The notes: a model not told the origin generated them from the letters alone. A stretch of DNA of 64,000 nucleotides from Eutypa lata (GCA_022661535.1 JAKULF010000005.1:1240001-1304000), one strand, 5' to 3'; numbered from the stretch's first letter, positions 1 through 12,883 are shown. Numbers and translations: made by a program.

Positions 1-1011
1 AGGGGCAATGTACTAGTAGTAGACGAACAACCCAGAGCAAATGGTCGGGTGTCTCGATGGAATGGTGTATGGCCCCGTGCTTCTCCTTCGCATACCGGTA
101 CGACTACTACCGCCAGTCGAGGTCGTCTCCGCCACTACCCTTCCTGTTGCTGCTGCCGTCGCCGGCACCGCGTCTTCTCGACCGGCAAGCTTCGAAACCG
201 CATCCTACGCCGCGTCCGTAGTTTCGGTGGCAGAGTCTCGTCTTAGTATTTTGCCAGTTCCCATCCTATCTATACCTATTATATCCCCTATCTGCGACGG
301 AATGATACGATACCCCCTCCCTCTGGTTGCGCGACTCCGTCCTTTCTTCTTCTTCTTCTTCTTCCTCCTATCACTACGCGGGGGTAACTGAGAAAGAAAG
401 GGGAAGAATACGGAAGAGAAATGAAAGAAAAAACTATAATTAAATGGCATCTGTAATTAATATTTCGAGTAGTGGTAGGAGTAGTGGTTATATCATTGGT
501 GTGAACTAGATTTTTTCTTCCCTTTATTAATCATGCCTCTAGGTACCTATGTATAATACTGTATCCTCCCGCATGTTTTTGTTTGGCTTCGAGTTCCTCC
601 TGAAGGTTCAAGTCTCTTGTCTCCAGAGATGGGGTTTTATAGCTGCATTATACCGTTAATATCGAGGGAGGTTTCAGTATATAGTGAGTGCTTTTGATAT
701 TATTTATCATACTCTTCAGCTACATTTTCTTTCACAGTATGACATCCCTTCTTCCGGCAGTTTCGTCTTGTTTTGATAAATTGATAAATTGATTTATTTA
801 TCTATTTATTTGGTATTATATGTGGTGCTGCTAGCAACGTTATAAATGTTTTTACTGTCTCTATTCTCACCATATTGTGAGTTGGAACCTATGTCATTCC
901 CGAATTGACCCAGTAAACTTGGCGTCTTTATGTAATGGGAAAGCCGTAGCTTGCATGTTGGGTGGCGCAAGTGTTCCAATGATTGGATAATACTACCCAG
1001 AGTAATATTGA
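1..1011. other. Left-edge sequence without a supported gene
   Basis: The first 400 bases are G+C-rich and open on both strands (116 codons at 41-391 on +, and two consecutive blocks on - separated by a TAG near 205). Neither translation resembles a family I know, and the + frame ends in a phenylalanine run encoded by a TTC microsatellite at about 345-368. From 430 on the sequence is A+T-rich. The missing first exon of the following HeLo-like/ankyrin gene should lie here, but I found no convincing ATG-plus-donor exon. Confidence 0.4.
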
Positions 1012-1074
1012 AGACTAGTAGGATTCGGGTATCGTCAATCTGCAGCCCAAAATCAACTTGATTGGTATAACACC

Positions 1075-4000
1075 ATGATACAAGAGCTCGAGCAATTGAA
1101 GACGAAACTTCGACGCCTTCGCATGATACTCCTAAATATAGAAGCTCTCGGTACAGACTTAACAGATGCTAGCGCCAAGCACCTCCTTCCAAATGCCCAT
1201 GCCGATCTGATTTATGGTTGCTTGCAATCTAGCGTGATGGCCCTTGAGGGGCTAAAGCTTCTTCGCAATGTAGATGGATCAGCTCCTCCAGGGAGCCTCT
1301 CTGCCAGGCAGAGGCTTCGCTGGGCAACTATTGACAAGAGGAAGTCTAAAGACATCCTGAATGAACTAAAGGAGTCAGAAGCAGAGCTAGATATAGCTCT
1401 TAATGTTCTTGGCGTGTAGGTAATTCTAGCAGCCATATAGATCAATCACCCTGGAACTTACTCATCTTCTAAAGGCGATTGGCTTCACTCAATACTAAAT
1501 CTGTGAATGCCCTGCGGCTATCGCAAGAGGCGTTCCATACCGACTTTGCACAGTTGGGCCGGGAGATCAAAGACTGCATTCAGACCAGAACTATCATTAT
1601 GCCAAGCCAGGTAAGATGAGTTGCAATCTTGACCCTGTGCTACAAGACTAATATCGGATATTATAGGTAGTAGCTACTAAAGAGGGGGGGCCTAGAGGCC
1701 GCATTGAGCAAAATATGGAGGACATGACACGATCTATGTCTCTCTCCAGAGAAGTGACCGACTTCCATAACGAATCACTTGAACCCCGGCATTTACGGCA
1801 TCAGAAAATCTCATCAGCAAGTTCTCTATCATCCGAAGAAAAGGAGAACTTTGAAACCGAGGCCGTCTCAAGGAAAATGCAATACGATTGGGGGAAACCG
1901 CTAACAAGTCACTCTTGGGCATATGGATGGAATGAGCGCCCATGGCAACTTGACCCTTGCGAGCCTCGATTCGGCGTGAAGACCACCTTTGTGTCAAAAA
2001 GGAACACTTGGGCGGCGCGTATGATGCTCAAAGCGCAGCTCAACTTTTTCGGCCGAAGAATCATTCATACCGAGTTTAAGATGCACCATTTCACACGATC
2101 ATGGATGAGTATGCCATCAATATCATCTTTGGTGACCATTCTTAATATCCGACCGAACGACACCCCGATCTTTGAAGCTTGTCGTGAGCACGACCTACCT
2201 ACTATACAACACTTGCTAGAAACTGGAAAAGCGAGTGTTTTTGACGTTAATGAGGACCGAGATGGGTTACTCGAGGTTAGTTACAAAAAAAACTATAGTC
2301 TTAGCAATTGGCAGTACTCTGGCAGACCTTGAATGCATCACTTGTTTAGCTACACTTGTTAACTTAGAAATCTAGCACCTCTTTCACATGCATCGAAGTT
2401 GTTCCCGCTATATATGCCTCCAATATCTCTTGAACAATGGCTGTAACCCGAGTATATTTCATGGACGTCGGACCGGGTAAGTCTTTATAATTTACTAGTT
2501 CAATATGGTGCTGACGACTTACGTGTCAGAGCAGCAGTTCTTATGGCATTCCGAGCAGCTTATATGGATGATCTTTCTTGCCTTCTACAACATGGTGCCC
2601 AGCTAGATTCGTTCGGAACACAGCCTGTCCGATGTTTGAATTCTCATGCATCTCAGCAAATGAAGCTACTTCGTTCTGCAGGATTCTCAGATTGGAAACC
2701 GTTAAGACATATGCTATTACATGCCACTGTTCAAGTACACGACACTGCGGATACTTTATTTGTCTTGGAATGTGTTAAAATTGAACCAAACAGGCTTCTC
2801 GCAACAATGTACAAGACATTATCTGACAACGACGTATATAATAGCTCTATACTTATGGAGTACGGTGCGGTCATCGATTATAGTACCACGGCTGAATACA
2901 CGCATCCATGGACGTGGAACCTGAATACGCCTCACATTGAGGTGCCTCACTGGTTATTATTTCATTGTGCTGATCTGAAAAGGCGTAACAGCTACTTGCG
3001 GCATGAATGGCGCGACTTTCTTTGGGACAACGTTTGGCTGGCTCTACTAAGAAGAGATGGCGACGCCTTGCCCTTTATTCAGATGGAGAGCGTTCTCAGC
3101 CACTATCTATTACACGGCTCTGATCCCCACAAGATCATTAGTATTGAAGGGAACATACTCGCGCTAATTCATCGTTTGAAACACCGTTCGTTTGAATATC
3201 CTGGTCACCGTAGGGCAATGGAGATCGCGAGAGTCTGGGCGCCTTCGTTGTTTGGAGGGGACGAAGAGGTAGGAAGCCAGGAGCGAGTCGAAAGACCCCG
3301 CGCATCTGAGTTGCATGTGAGCTACGAAGAGAAAGAAATCCAGAGGAGCCCTTGGCTAGCTTCTTGGAGTATTAGTGACGGCACCGTCTTTTACACTAGG
3401 AGAGCTGCAGACCCTAATAGGAGCGATAGGCTCTCGAGCCCTTTGCCACCGCTTCTTAAGAAAACCAAAGACGCTTTCCAGCGGACATCGCTTTTCTACG
3501 AGACGATCGCTACCCCAGAGGGCCGGAGCCATCTCTCCCGCTTCCCTTACGGTAAGAAAATTTCGCTAATCATCTTGTTCCCTTCATAGGTACTTTTGCT
3601 ATTGGGTTTAGAATTTAAAATTTACCCAGAAGTTGGCATTGCACGTTGCGGAGGAATAGTTAAACCCCCCAAACACCTCTTCACTCACTGAAGTACCCAC
3701 AAAGAAACAAAACGATTGCTGACTCCAGATGCTTTTTCCCCCCCTTATTAGTGTGCCTGCTCGTCAACGCGCTCCAGCTGGCCGGCTACCGAGCCGAGAT
3801 GGACGATGGCGGGGACATTTGGTGGGATGTCGAGGATGGCGATCGGTACTTCGACGCTCGCGAGTCGCAGCCCTGCCAATACCCGGAAGATGACGACGAC
3901 GATGCGGACATCGCCAACTGTCCCATGTGTCGGGACCCGGAGAAGTACGGGCTCGGCCACATCGTCGAGGAGGAAGAGCGCGCTAAGCGTACGGTCCGCG

Positions 4001-4185
4001 AGTACAAGGAGGCGATCAAGAAACGAGGAAAGTGGGACACCTGGTGTGAGTAACTTGGATGAAGCAGACAACAGCGCCATGGTTGGGTTGACTGGTTTCT
4101 TTGTCGTTAAATTATGAGATAGACTAGCGTGTATATATTCTTTTTTTCTTTCTCGCCAGGTTTGATTACCATAGATAAGCATTAG
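1075..4185 (+). CDS. HeLo-like N-terminal / ankyrin protein, seven exons, 5' end uncertain
   Basis: Seven exons join in phase: 1075-1415, 1475-1610, 1667-2275, 2376-2476, 2530-3551, 3752-4045 and 4160-4185, giving 842 residues. All introns have GT..AG borders (53-200 bp). Residues 1-160 resemble the alpha-helical fungal N-terminal domain of the Helo_like_N type (PF17111), including RLRW near residue 82. Ankyrin-like repeats lie at about 320-440 (TPIFEACREHDLPTIQHLLE; CLQYLLNNGCNPSIF; DLSCLLQHGAQLDSF). The C-terminal 105 residues are acidic, with GYRAEMDDGGDIWWDVEDGD, a DDDDD run and a CPMC pair. Related fungal proteins are thought to act in signalling or regulated cell death; no function is shown here. 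The frame stays open upstream to 1012 and the usual hydrophobic first helix is missing, so an upstream exon, or loss of it, is likely. ATG 1075 is only the first in-frame ATG. Exon joins are inferred. Confidence 0.7.
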
Positions 4186-5120
4186 AATGTTCATTACTAT
4201 AAGCTCTCCATTCCTCTGATGTCACAGTAACATCCTAGATATACTTAGGTGTATTATTTCCATACAGAATAACTAGCATTCTCACCGCTCATTCTCAGCT
4301 AATACTGCGCGGTTACGAAACTGACAGACCGGCCCAATATCTTGCGAAAATGGTCACTTTGCTTTTAATATACAGCGCTCGTCAAACATATCAATAGCAG
4401 TATATTATCCACAGCTCACACACCGTTTGCTGAGACCGTCCGTGTCATCCCCTGAGCCCAGGCATCGATGGTGGTAGATACATGACGCCGACAATGGCTA
4501 AAAAGACAGGATTTAATACATTATAATTAGATTTAACCTTTTTTAAGGTTTAATAATTTACATTATATCCGGTTGATTTCCTGTTCATGCATGCATATAT
4601 ACATGCAAGTGATGTTTCTCAATCGAGCGCCATGCAGCCGGGCCAGCTGGGCAGCCAAGGAACTACTAAGTAGACTTGGCAGATCAATGCAAGATGATAG
4701 GAAGGCTAAAGCAGGCAGGCAGGCATGCATGAATGCGTATATACCTAGCGAGTCGGGATATTGCGTACGCCTCAGCTCACAAAAAGCCCTATACGCGGGT
4801 ACTTTATGAGCCGAAGCCTCGCACGGCATGACCAAATGTAGAATCACACACAAAGCCTACGTTACACATGTTGGAGACAGTGGCTTATGCAACAGCCTCG
4901 TTCTAGTATAAGGAAGTGCGATTCGTAATCTCAGCTGGGTTTCAGCTGGTCGGTTCAGCTAGCTCTCCAGCTACTTTGTTGCTTACTGTATAACCCTGCT
5001 TGTTATATTGAACGACAAAATCCTCCTGGAGCCCAGTTGTCGGGAGCCCTCGTTCGTGACCCGGCGAACTATGCCATAGGCTTGCGTGAGGCTTTATACT
5101 TGTTACATAGGAAGGCAGCA
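4186..5120. other. Intergenic, no gene seen
   Basis: This is the 3' side of two convergent genes. It has no ORF resembling a known family. Short GCAGGCAGGCAGGCATGCATG repeats lie near 4713-4732. Confidence 0.6.
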
Positions 5121-6491
5121 TCACTGCTTGTTTAACTTGAACTTATAATGGGGCAATCCCTGGACACCGACATCAACTTTGTAAAGCGCACCACTGTGCG
5201 CAATCTCCTCTGCGGTTCCCTCATCCTCCTCCATGGAGGCAGTCGTGATGAACAGCTCGGTCCCTACGAATTCGGTGCAAGTAATGTTCTGCTCACATGT
5301 TAACTTATAAAAAACAATTCTGGATGGGGGCACCCCATGCCACGTTTCATATTCAAGAGGTGGGAGTTATCATCGATTTGTAGTCATTAACGTACCTTGG
5401 TTGGTAGCTTGATTTCACCGAGGACCTCACCGTCAGGCGAGATCTTCAAGACATTGCTTCCGCCATACTGCGATACCTGGAGTTAGCCGTTTCCAATTCT
5501 AGATGACCTAGCAGCCATTTGTGATCGCGGGCTCTAAATCATGTCTTAAAGAGCGAGAACTTCTCCCGAAGCATGCTGAATGGGGGGGGGTTAAGAATGA
5601 TGCTAGGGGCTGCTTACGAAGGCCGACCACACGTTCCCATCGACATCGACGCGGTGGCCATCCGGGACGCCAGCACTGGCGTGCTCGTAGAAGGGCTTCC
5701 TGTCGGAGATGGCATTGTCGTCCGCCGAGTATGTGTACTTGTATATCATTCTCTTCGTCGACTCTGTGAAATACATGGTCTTGCCGTCTGGCGACCAGCT
5801 GATGGAGTTAGGAATCAAAATCTGATCATCTTCATCATCATTTTTGTTCTTTCTCTGGGCCGGCTTGGCGTCATCGAACAGGAACAAAGATCCTGGCCGG
5901 CTGGTTAGCGCGAAGAAGAAAAAAGGTCAACCCTATTTTAGTCCCCTTTGTAGTACTGCTGCCACAGTCCAATTCTTGGAAGGAAAAGAAGAAGAAAAAC
6001 GACGGGGGAAGAAGGGCCGGCTCCTACGCACCTATAGGTTCGGGTTTCAAACTCCCATCCTCCTTCTCAAAATCCTTCATGGTCCCCAACCAGAACCTGC
6101 CATGGGGGTCCACGGCGCCGTCGTTGGCGCGGAGGATGGGGTTGTCTTCCGAGCTGAACTTGGTGATGTAGTCGAGCTTGCCGGACCGGCGGTCGAGCAG
6201 GGCCAGGCCGAACTTGGCGCCGATGAGGAGGGTTTCCTGCGGGTCGAGGCCCTCGACGTCGGCCGTGACCGCGATCCGCGCCAGCTGGCCCTCGCCCGGT
6301 TGCATATCCAGGGGTTTCGCAACCGGGGGGTCTTGGTCTAGGCGGACGGTGTACAGCTTGTCCTTCTTGATATCGACGAACCGCAGGCTGTTGGTGTCCT
6401 TTTCGTAGTAGGGGCCTTCGCCCAGCCCGCAGTGCTCGTTCACATACCAGTCCGTGACCGTCCAGGTCTGCTTGGAGGGGGAGGAGGACAT
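5121..6491 (-). CDS. SMP-30/gluconolactonase-family lactonase
   Basis: On the minus strand four exons join in phase: 6491-6032, 5892-5618, 5467-5396 and 5288-5121, giving 324 residues, a usual length for this family. The product is a six-bladed beta-propeller of the SMP-30/gluconolactonase/LRE type, which in known members binds a divalent metal and hydrolyses sugar lactones. Expected metal and active-site positions are visible: Glu25 in GEGPYY, Arg121 and Asn123 in RANDGAVDPHGRFW, Asn182 in PNSISWSPDG, and Asp231 in PDGHRVDVDGN. An acidic/lysine insert (about residues 164-177) breaks a loop between blades. There is no signal peptide, so a cytosolic enzyme is likely. The natural substrate cannot be read from the sequence. 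Donors GTGCGT, GTAAGC and GTACGT and the acceptors agree with the reading frame; an in-frame alternative acceptor nine bases upstream of exon 3 would add Val-Ser-Gln. Confidence 0.9.
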
Positions 6492-7598
6492 TCTGTCTGA
6501 GATGAGAGGAAGGAGCCTGACTCGCGGTAGGTGGTTAGATGCTTTTGTCCTGGTGGATCACGATGCGGTCTTTAAGCTGATGATGCGATATTCAGGTATT
6601 TTCTCCTAGACAGATAGTTGGCTTCGCCTTGCGTACGTAGGTCCTTAAACTACCTAGTTAATAACTTCTGTGCCGGTCTCGATGAAGGGAGGGGTCGATT
6701 GAGGCACAGCTTCCAGTTCCACTTTCCTCCGAGATCGCACAGCTAATTGGATGAAAATAGCCCCTTACCTTATTAACTTAGGTAGCAAACGCCAACAATA
6801 TTTATATATCTCTATATCTAATATCACACAACAGTATGTGATACGTATGAATTACGCAATTCGAGGGTCGTCATCATTACCTACCTACCTACCTACGTAC
6901 AGTAGAAACCTTCTACCTAATGGAATTCGGGCCACGTTCGCGCGCGACCGCTACGCTTCGGCCAGTCAGTCGGCCCATTGAAGATCGAATTAATTAATTG
7001 CCTGGCTTTGCACTAGCAACGGCTATTTATTATGTGACGGATAATATGTGCAGCTTTAAGCGACGCAGCATTCTCGTGATAGTAATTACCACTTTGACAT
7101 TTCACTTGAAACATGGATGCAAGGGGCATGACGAACCAGGATTTCCCAGACGTTGTTGGTTGGATGTTGAACCATTCGAAGGAAATTATTTTTCGAGAAG
7201 TTGTCAGCCACGAGAACGTCGTCGTCTTGAGTATTGGTGGCGGAATTGCACACACGAGGGGCCATCGAATCTTCTCTACCACTGCTTATTAACCTATCCT
7301 TGATGCTTGCATTGGATACAGACACAATTCACACATAGCTTCGCTTCTGCTTGGGTAGACATGGTCAGGGGTTAAATAGAGATTGATTCAGCATCGCACT
7401 GGACGCTCGGGGTTGCGCGCCCATTGTTCCCGTCTCCGAGTGTAACACGGAAAATTGTAGGCGAAGTGCGACGCCCCGAATAAATGAGGCGCAGCTGTAT
7501 ATAACACGGTGAAACTTAGCTTGGACAGCCACGACGACGTTGGTCCATTGATGGGGGTTCGTCGCAAAAATAAAAAGCAAAGCGAGACACTACCTACA
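6492..7598. other. Upstream region of the lactonase gene
   Basis: It probably holds the lactonase promoter on the minus strand. It contains a short TACC array near 6880-6897. No gene is supported. Confidence 0.5.
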
Positions 7599-7600
7599 TA

Positions 7601-7684
7601 CCCGTTGGTCAATGCGGGAAATTGACCAACTAACCAGGGCTTAGTTGGCACTTAATACTGTAACCTTCGAAGTACTATAACCAA
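7601..7684 (+). repeat. Left terminal inverted repeat of the TA element
   Basis: Two palindromes follow each other with 7-base spacers. GTTGGTCAAT (7604-7613) pairs with ATTGACCAAC (7621-7630), and CCAACTAA (7626-7633) pairs with TTAGTTGG (7641-7648). The two share the CCAAC block, so only one hairpin can form at a time. Confidence 0.9.
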
Positions 7685-8379
7685 CATTATTTCTTTTACC
7701 TTTTTATATATAACTTTTTAATTACTTAAGCTATAAAGTTATTATAACTTCGAGGATGTTAATTACGATATTTTAAACATTATACGATTTTTTAAAAATT
7801 TAAAACAAGCTTATATTATTTTTAAAATATTAAATGAAAAAAGTTAAGTTTTATATAATATATTATAATATATACTTTTTCGGCGATATCTTTACGGATA
7901 AAATTCGGAAAAATATATAAATATTTTTATAATTTTTGTGATTTTTTAGGGATAATTATAACGGTTTATAAAAAATTAATACGTTTTGTATTTAAAAAGT
8001 TACGATTTATTTTATATAAAATATAATTTTAAAAAAGTTTTGATAATTACGTAAGTTGTTTCGAATATTATATAATAAAACTTTCGAAAACTTTTATTTA
8101 AATGAATAATATATATAAAAATCCCATTCTTTTAATATTATTTTTGTTATTTTTTATTATTATTATATAATATTTATATATATTTTAAAATAATTCGTTA
8201 TATATTTATTTATTAATATTATATTTAACGTAATATAAATGTTTTAATATATTAACGTATAACTTTTTTTATTTTACGGTTTTATTTTATTTAAATGTAT
8301 TATTTTTTAAAGATAATTAATATATTTACCGCATCGTTATATATATAATATTCGTAAAGTTATTAATTTTTTTATAACT

Positions 8380-8463
8380 TTGGTTACAGTATTTCGAAGG
8401 TTACAGTATTAAGTGCCAACTAAGCCCTGGTTAGTTGGTCAATTTCCCGCATTGACCAACGGG
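8380..8463 (-). repeat. Right terminal inverted repeat of the TA element
   Basis: This is the inverted copy of 7601-7684, differing at two inner positions, both transitions. Near its inner end GGTTACAGTATT occurs twice in tandem (8382-8393 and 8399-8410), around a TTCGAA site. Confidence 0.9.
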
Positions 8464-8465
8464 TA

Positions 8466-11400
8466 CTAATCAAGGAATTGCTTGTGAAGATGTTTCAATG
8501 CAAGTTGGAGAAGCTTAAAAAAAGGCGAAGCAGATAATTACCCCGCAAAATGCCAACACCGGGTCGGATATCCTTTAATAAAAAATAAGGATAAAAATAC
8601 CGAACGGTACTTCTACTTCTAGTTACATATGTAGATGTTATCCACTACGATGCGACGAGTAAACTCACGATGATTGCGTCCTGATCGTCGGTATGTCCAG
8701 CGGAGTTCTTGTTTCGTTTGCTTCATCGGAGATTTTCTCTCTTTTGTTTCGCGAAACCGAGACCCGGAGAGGTTCGCCGGCCGCGGTCGCAGGAATGTAT
8801 CGTGCCGTCCCGCAACAGGCTCCCTAGTCGGGGAAACCACATGACCTATGATCAATGCGGGCAAGCTCAGTAATAATGGCCGTGGAATATAGTTAACACT
8901 CCGTTTAACTACAGCAAGCAAGCAGCGAACATGTTCTTCAGTCTCTCGGACTGGTTCAGGCTGTCTGTCTCACCGTCTGACGCTTGGACTTGCTTGACTG
9001 ACAAGGCACGACAAGGCTTTGCCGTCCTGCCGTCCCACTAATGTTTTAGTTCATCACCTAATCCCAGGATGGTATCGTTAAGAAAGTGAACTCCTAGCTG
9101 GCAGGCAGGCAGGTTGGGTCTCCCGGCTTGGGAAGACCGGTCAACGTGATCTTCGCACTTGCATTCGATAGCGGCGCTGTCGTCCCCATTCTAGAACATC
9201 TCCAACCGCTCTTCGAGGAAAAAATCCCCCTCGCTATGGGCCGGCGTCAATGTGCCCCCCCGCGCGGTGTGCGTATGTACGCCAACCATGGCTGAACACT
9301 TGACGCGCGGCATACCTAATTGGGATGGTTACTGCTGCTAACACAATTTCGTCAAGAGCCGATCTGTACATACATATATAGCAGATGTTGTTGCTGTTGA
9401 TGGTTGGGGGCCGCACCAACCGTGTCAGCTATATGTACAATACCCATTGCTGGTGGCAACAACAATATCACTCATGGTGAACATGATTAACTATGTAGCA
9501 ATCGCTTTTGTCATGTAGTTAAGTGCGAAACCACCGCTGTTGTCAGCAAGGACTAGGTACGTGGCCGTCGTTGGTCTTCCTTGGCCGCTTGGTTTTGCAA
9601 ATGGGAATTCATCTGCGAAGCCAAATGTGACAGCTGATGACTCGTTTCGGCGCATTGGTATGCAGTTCGCTCTATGCGGTTCGCCTTAGAGCCCGGATCC
9701 TGGCCGGGGGCATTGATCATTGTGTGGTGTGAAGCAGGCGCCAGGCAACTTTGGCTGGGCACCTATAGCAAACCCTGGTTTTTGGTCTGCCCTGCTTGCT
9801 GCTTAACATCCATGCACCCCATAGCTGCAGCCGGTCATCCATTAGCTGCAGCTGTTTCTGCATACCATACGTACAAGTTCAGTAGTGGGCAAGATCTAAG
9901 GTATCGGAGCGCTCGGTAAAAAAAAAAGTTTTAGTCCAGATTTCTGGGTATTTTTACCTCTGACGCAACCTCAATTACCGGAGACAATTAATTGCAAAAA
10001 GACGACTGGGGAATTCCAGATCTGCAGGACGGTCTTGGTTATGGCCAAAAGGTATTAATGTAATGGGACGGCCCGGCTTGGTTTGGTAACCTAACGTAAG
10101 AAATGAAATGACCGCGCCGGTCTCTCTCGGCATTGGTCCTCGTTGGCACATGAGTCCTTGCTACTGTATGTATTGGTACGTACGTATGTGGTTGGAGATC
10201 CCTGTTTGCTGGGGTAACCTTTCTTTTCCTTTGTCTTCTCGTTTCGAAGTTCTTGGAATAGGTATGTAGGATTCTCTCCATATTGACTCGAACTTCAAGC
10301 ATCGTCATTATTTGGTGTTTTGGTTTGTGTGTTTTGTCTTATCATCTGTCCTTTCATGACCACTTGGTGGACGTACGAAATGACTTCTATCAAGGACAGG
10401 GCTGCTTCACTCCGGATCGCCCTGCCGCTCCTCCACCCCTGGTCGGAAATATTACTAGTTAGACATCACAACAGACGGCGTCTGATTGTTGACTGCTAGT
10501 CGTTGACTAGGACCATACGGTTTGATTTAGCCAAGGAGGATTAATAGATGATTGTCTTCCGATAGAAGACGGAGAGATAGTATTTCTGACGTCTTATAAT
10601 TGGGTCAAAGTTAGGCTTGTATCGGATTGCGGAGGTAGTAATAGTATGGTAATATGTGTAAGACGAGACAACCGTTCTTGTCTTGTACTAATTAGCGAGT
10701 CAGGTTGTCTTGTATATTCTCCGATAGGGACGTCAAAGAATGAAGCGAAAGGAGGGTTAAATTGTGACTAGGGGGTCAGAAGTGACGAAAAAGAAATTAT
10801 AATGAAATTCATTGGACATCAGGTCTAGCTATCTGATCGTAAATTACGCAATTAATGTCAGATGCATTCAATTAAACGTCCTCCTGTTGAACCACAAGTC
10901 CATGGTTCTAGCCTCCCCGCTAGCTCACCTACCACAAGCTAATCTTATGGGGTTATGGGGATACGCAATATGAGATGCACGAAATAAGCCTAGGCGACGT
11001 GGAAATCTCGTATCTTGCCGCCTCTGCTAGATGAGTGTTTAAAATAAACGTAGATAGTAGAGCAACGGTGATGATGTGACGATTCCTTAGTGAGGAAATC
11101 ACACGGCGCCTCTTGGAGAACCTCATTTAAATAAAGCAGCTTTTTGTAAAGGTAGATCCTGGTTCGTTCATTATCTACCTCCATGTAATCTGAGGTTGTA
11201 GTGTAGGTACGCATGATGTAGTTCCAAGCCATATATGATATATGCACATAATCCAGCATAGTTACATACATACGTACTTACTGTGTTGTATACATATCAA
11301 TCAATACCTTCGTATCTACATCTAACTATGTTACTATGTACATAGACATGCTGAGAAAGGTAGCCACATTTTAGCCTACCGCCGCGAACGTGGGTTTATC

Positions 11401-12883
11401 CATCCAGCCGGGATTGACTAGACATAAATTGACGAGAGGATCCTTGCTTGCGCTTATGGACTTATGGAACATCCAAAAAGATGATAGTGTGGTTCACTTT
11501 TCCCGCTGTGCCTTGCCTTTTCTTGAAGTCTTGGGGTCTTGGGGCGGCCTGGTCGCAGGGAGGCCGCATTTGTCCGTCGACAGGGGCCAGGGGGACGGTG
11601 TCGTTACAGTAGTGTACACTGGCGGCAGGAAAAAAAAAAGAGAAAAGAAGAGAAATAATGCGACGTGTAACTAAGGTAGTTAGTTAGTTATGTAGGTACT
11701 TCTACGGGCGTAAGTAATTCCTACCTACGTAAGCAGGTAAGGTAGCAGTGATAATATCAATAAACTCGGTCCTTGCAGAACTTGCAGGTTCCCGTAGCAC
11801 ATACATGATACTTACATGATGCATCAATGCCGTGAACCCCCGTGACAGGCCTACCATGCCAGGCACTTACTCTACATACGATGACGAGCCCTTTTAGAAC
11901 TGATGGTAGTACGGGCATGATTCGCATATGAATATTGACGCCCTGCAGAGGGATCAAGGGGTGGGATTGGAACTGTGCAAATAGTCTGATGAGGATCTTA
12001 ATGTGTAGTAGGGGTGTGTAATTTATCTTGGGTAGTATTCGTCATGTACCTCCCTTATACTTACATATGTTCAACAACTGCTAGTCAGTTTGCGGCGACG
12101 GCACATTGCGGAAATATTGATAACGACCTACTTATTAACTATGAATCATTAGTTAGCAAATCGCAAATAAACCCAGCATCATGCCAATTTGATCCCAGTA
12201 GCGGGAATATAACCAAGCGCCGTTGATGATCTACTCGCCTTACGATGTATGTACGGCGGCGGCGCCTGTCGGGATTTGAATGGCGGGCTACCTGGCTACC
12301 ACACTACCTGACTCCACGTTACAGGCCAGTGCCGTCTTATAGCGCCATACCCCCGTATATACTTGTGTTGGATTTGTACTGTATGTACTGTATGTACTGA
12401 GATGGTAGGGATATGGGATTACCATTAGGTATATATGTGCATTAAATATACATATGCATGTATAAACCAGTAATATATATTTATTATTATAGTATACCTG
12501 TAGCGTAAGATAATTCTTAGTTAATTTGGTCAATTGGTTGCATGGTGACAGGGGATTATACTACCCTTAACTTGAATTTGCCATTGTTACTTAGTACCTA
12601 TGATAGGTATCAAGCAAGAATCTCTCAACTTGGATAAATGTTGTCTCAAACCTAGAACTGTGACAAGTTGGGGTCTGATCAGTAATATAACAACAAATGA
12701 AGGCGCATCGTGGCTTTAACCAAACTGTTGGTACTGTCCCGCCCCACAGATGCACGCCTTATCTGCGTTGGTGATCTCACCTCGGTCTGCCAGTCATGCA
12801 GCAACTGGGCGTTTAGTTGGGCTGCGTTGCTACCTAACAAGACGAGGAGCTCTGATTACTTCTTATACAATGGAAGTTAAAGA
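8466..12883. other. Gene-free stretch
   Basis: About 4.4 kb with only scattered short ORFs (at most 100 codons), none resembling a known family. It carries many short TACC, TACGTA and TAGTTAG repeats. Composition is ordinary up to the LTR at 12884. Confidence 0.55.

Larger units (their letters stand above)
7601..8463. mobile_element. Non-autonomous TIR element with TA target duplication and A+T-eroded core
   Basis: The element is 863 bp and bounded by terminal inverted repeats. The outer 71 bp (7601-7671 and 8393-8463) are perfect inverted copies, and the match continues to 84 bp with two transition mismatches. TA stands on both sides (7599-7600 and 8464-8465), the target duplication of Tc1/mariner-type elements. 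The first bases are CCCGTTGGTCAATGCGGG. The core, about 7690-8379, is extremely A+T-rich, holds almost no CA or TG dinucleotides and has no ORF, consistent with RIP of a short cut-and-paste derivative (MITE). No transposase is present, so superfamily assignment rests on the TA duplication alone. Confidence 0.85.

Noticed and set aside
41..391. 116-codon ORF at the left edge
   Set aside because: It ends in a Phe run from a TTC microsatellite, has competing frames on both strands and resembles no known protein.
3552..3588. Short alternative intron ending at TTCATAG 3588 in the HeLo-like/ankyrin gene
   Set aside because: At 37 bp it is very short, and the acceptor at 3751 links in phase to a family-typical C-terminal module.
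10875..10940. B-box-like GGTTCTAGCC on the + strand
   Set aside because: No matching T-stem, A-box or acceptor stem.
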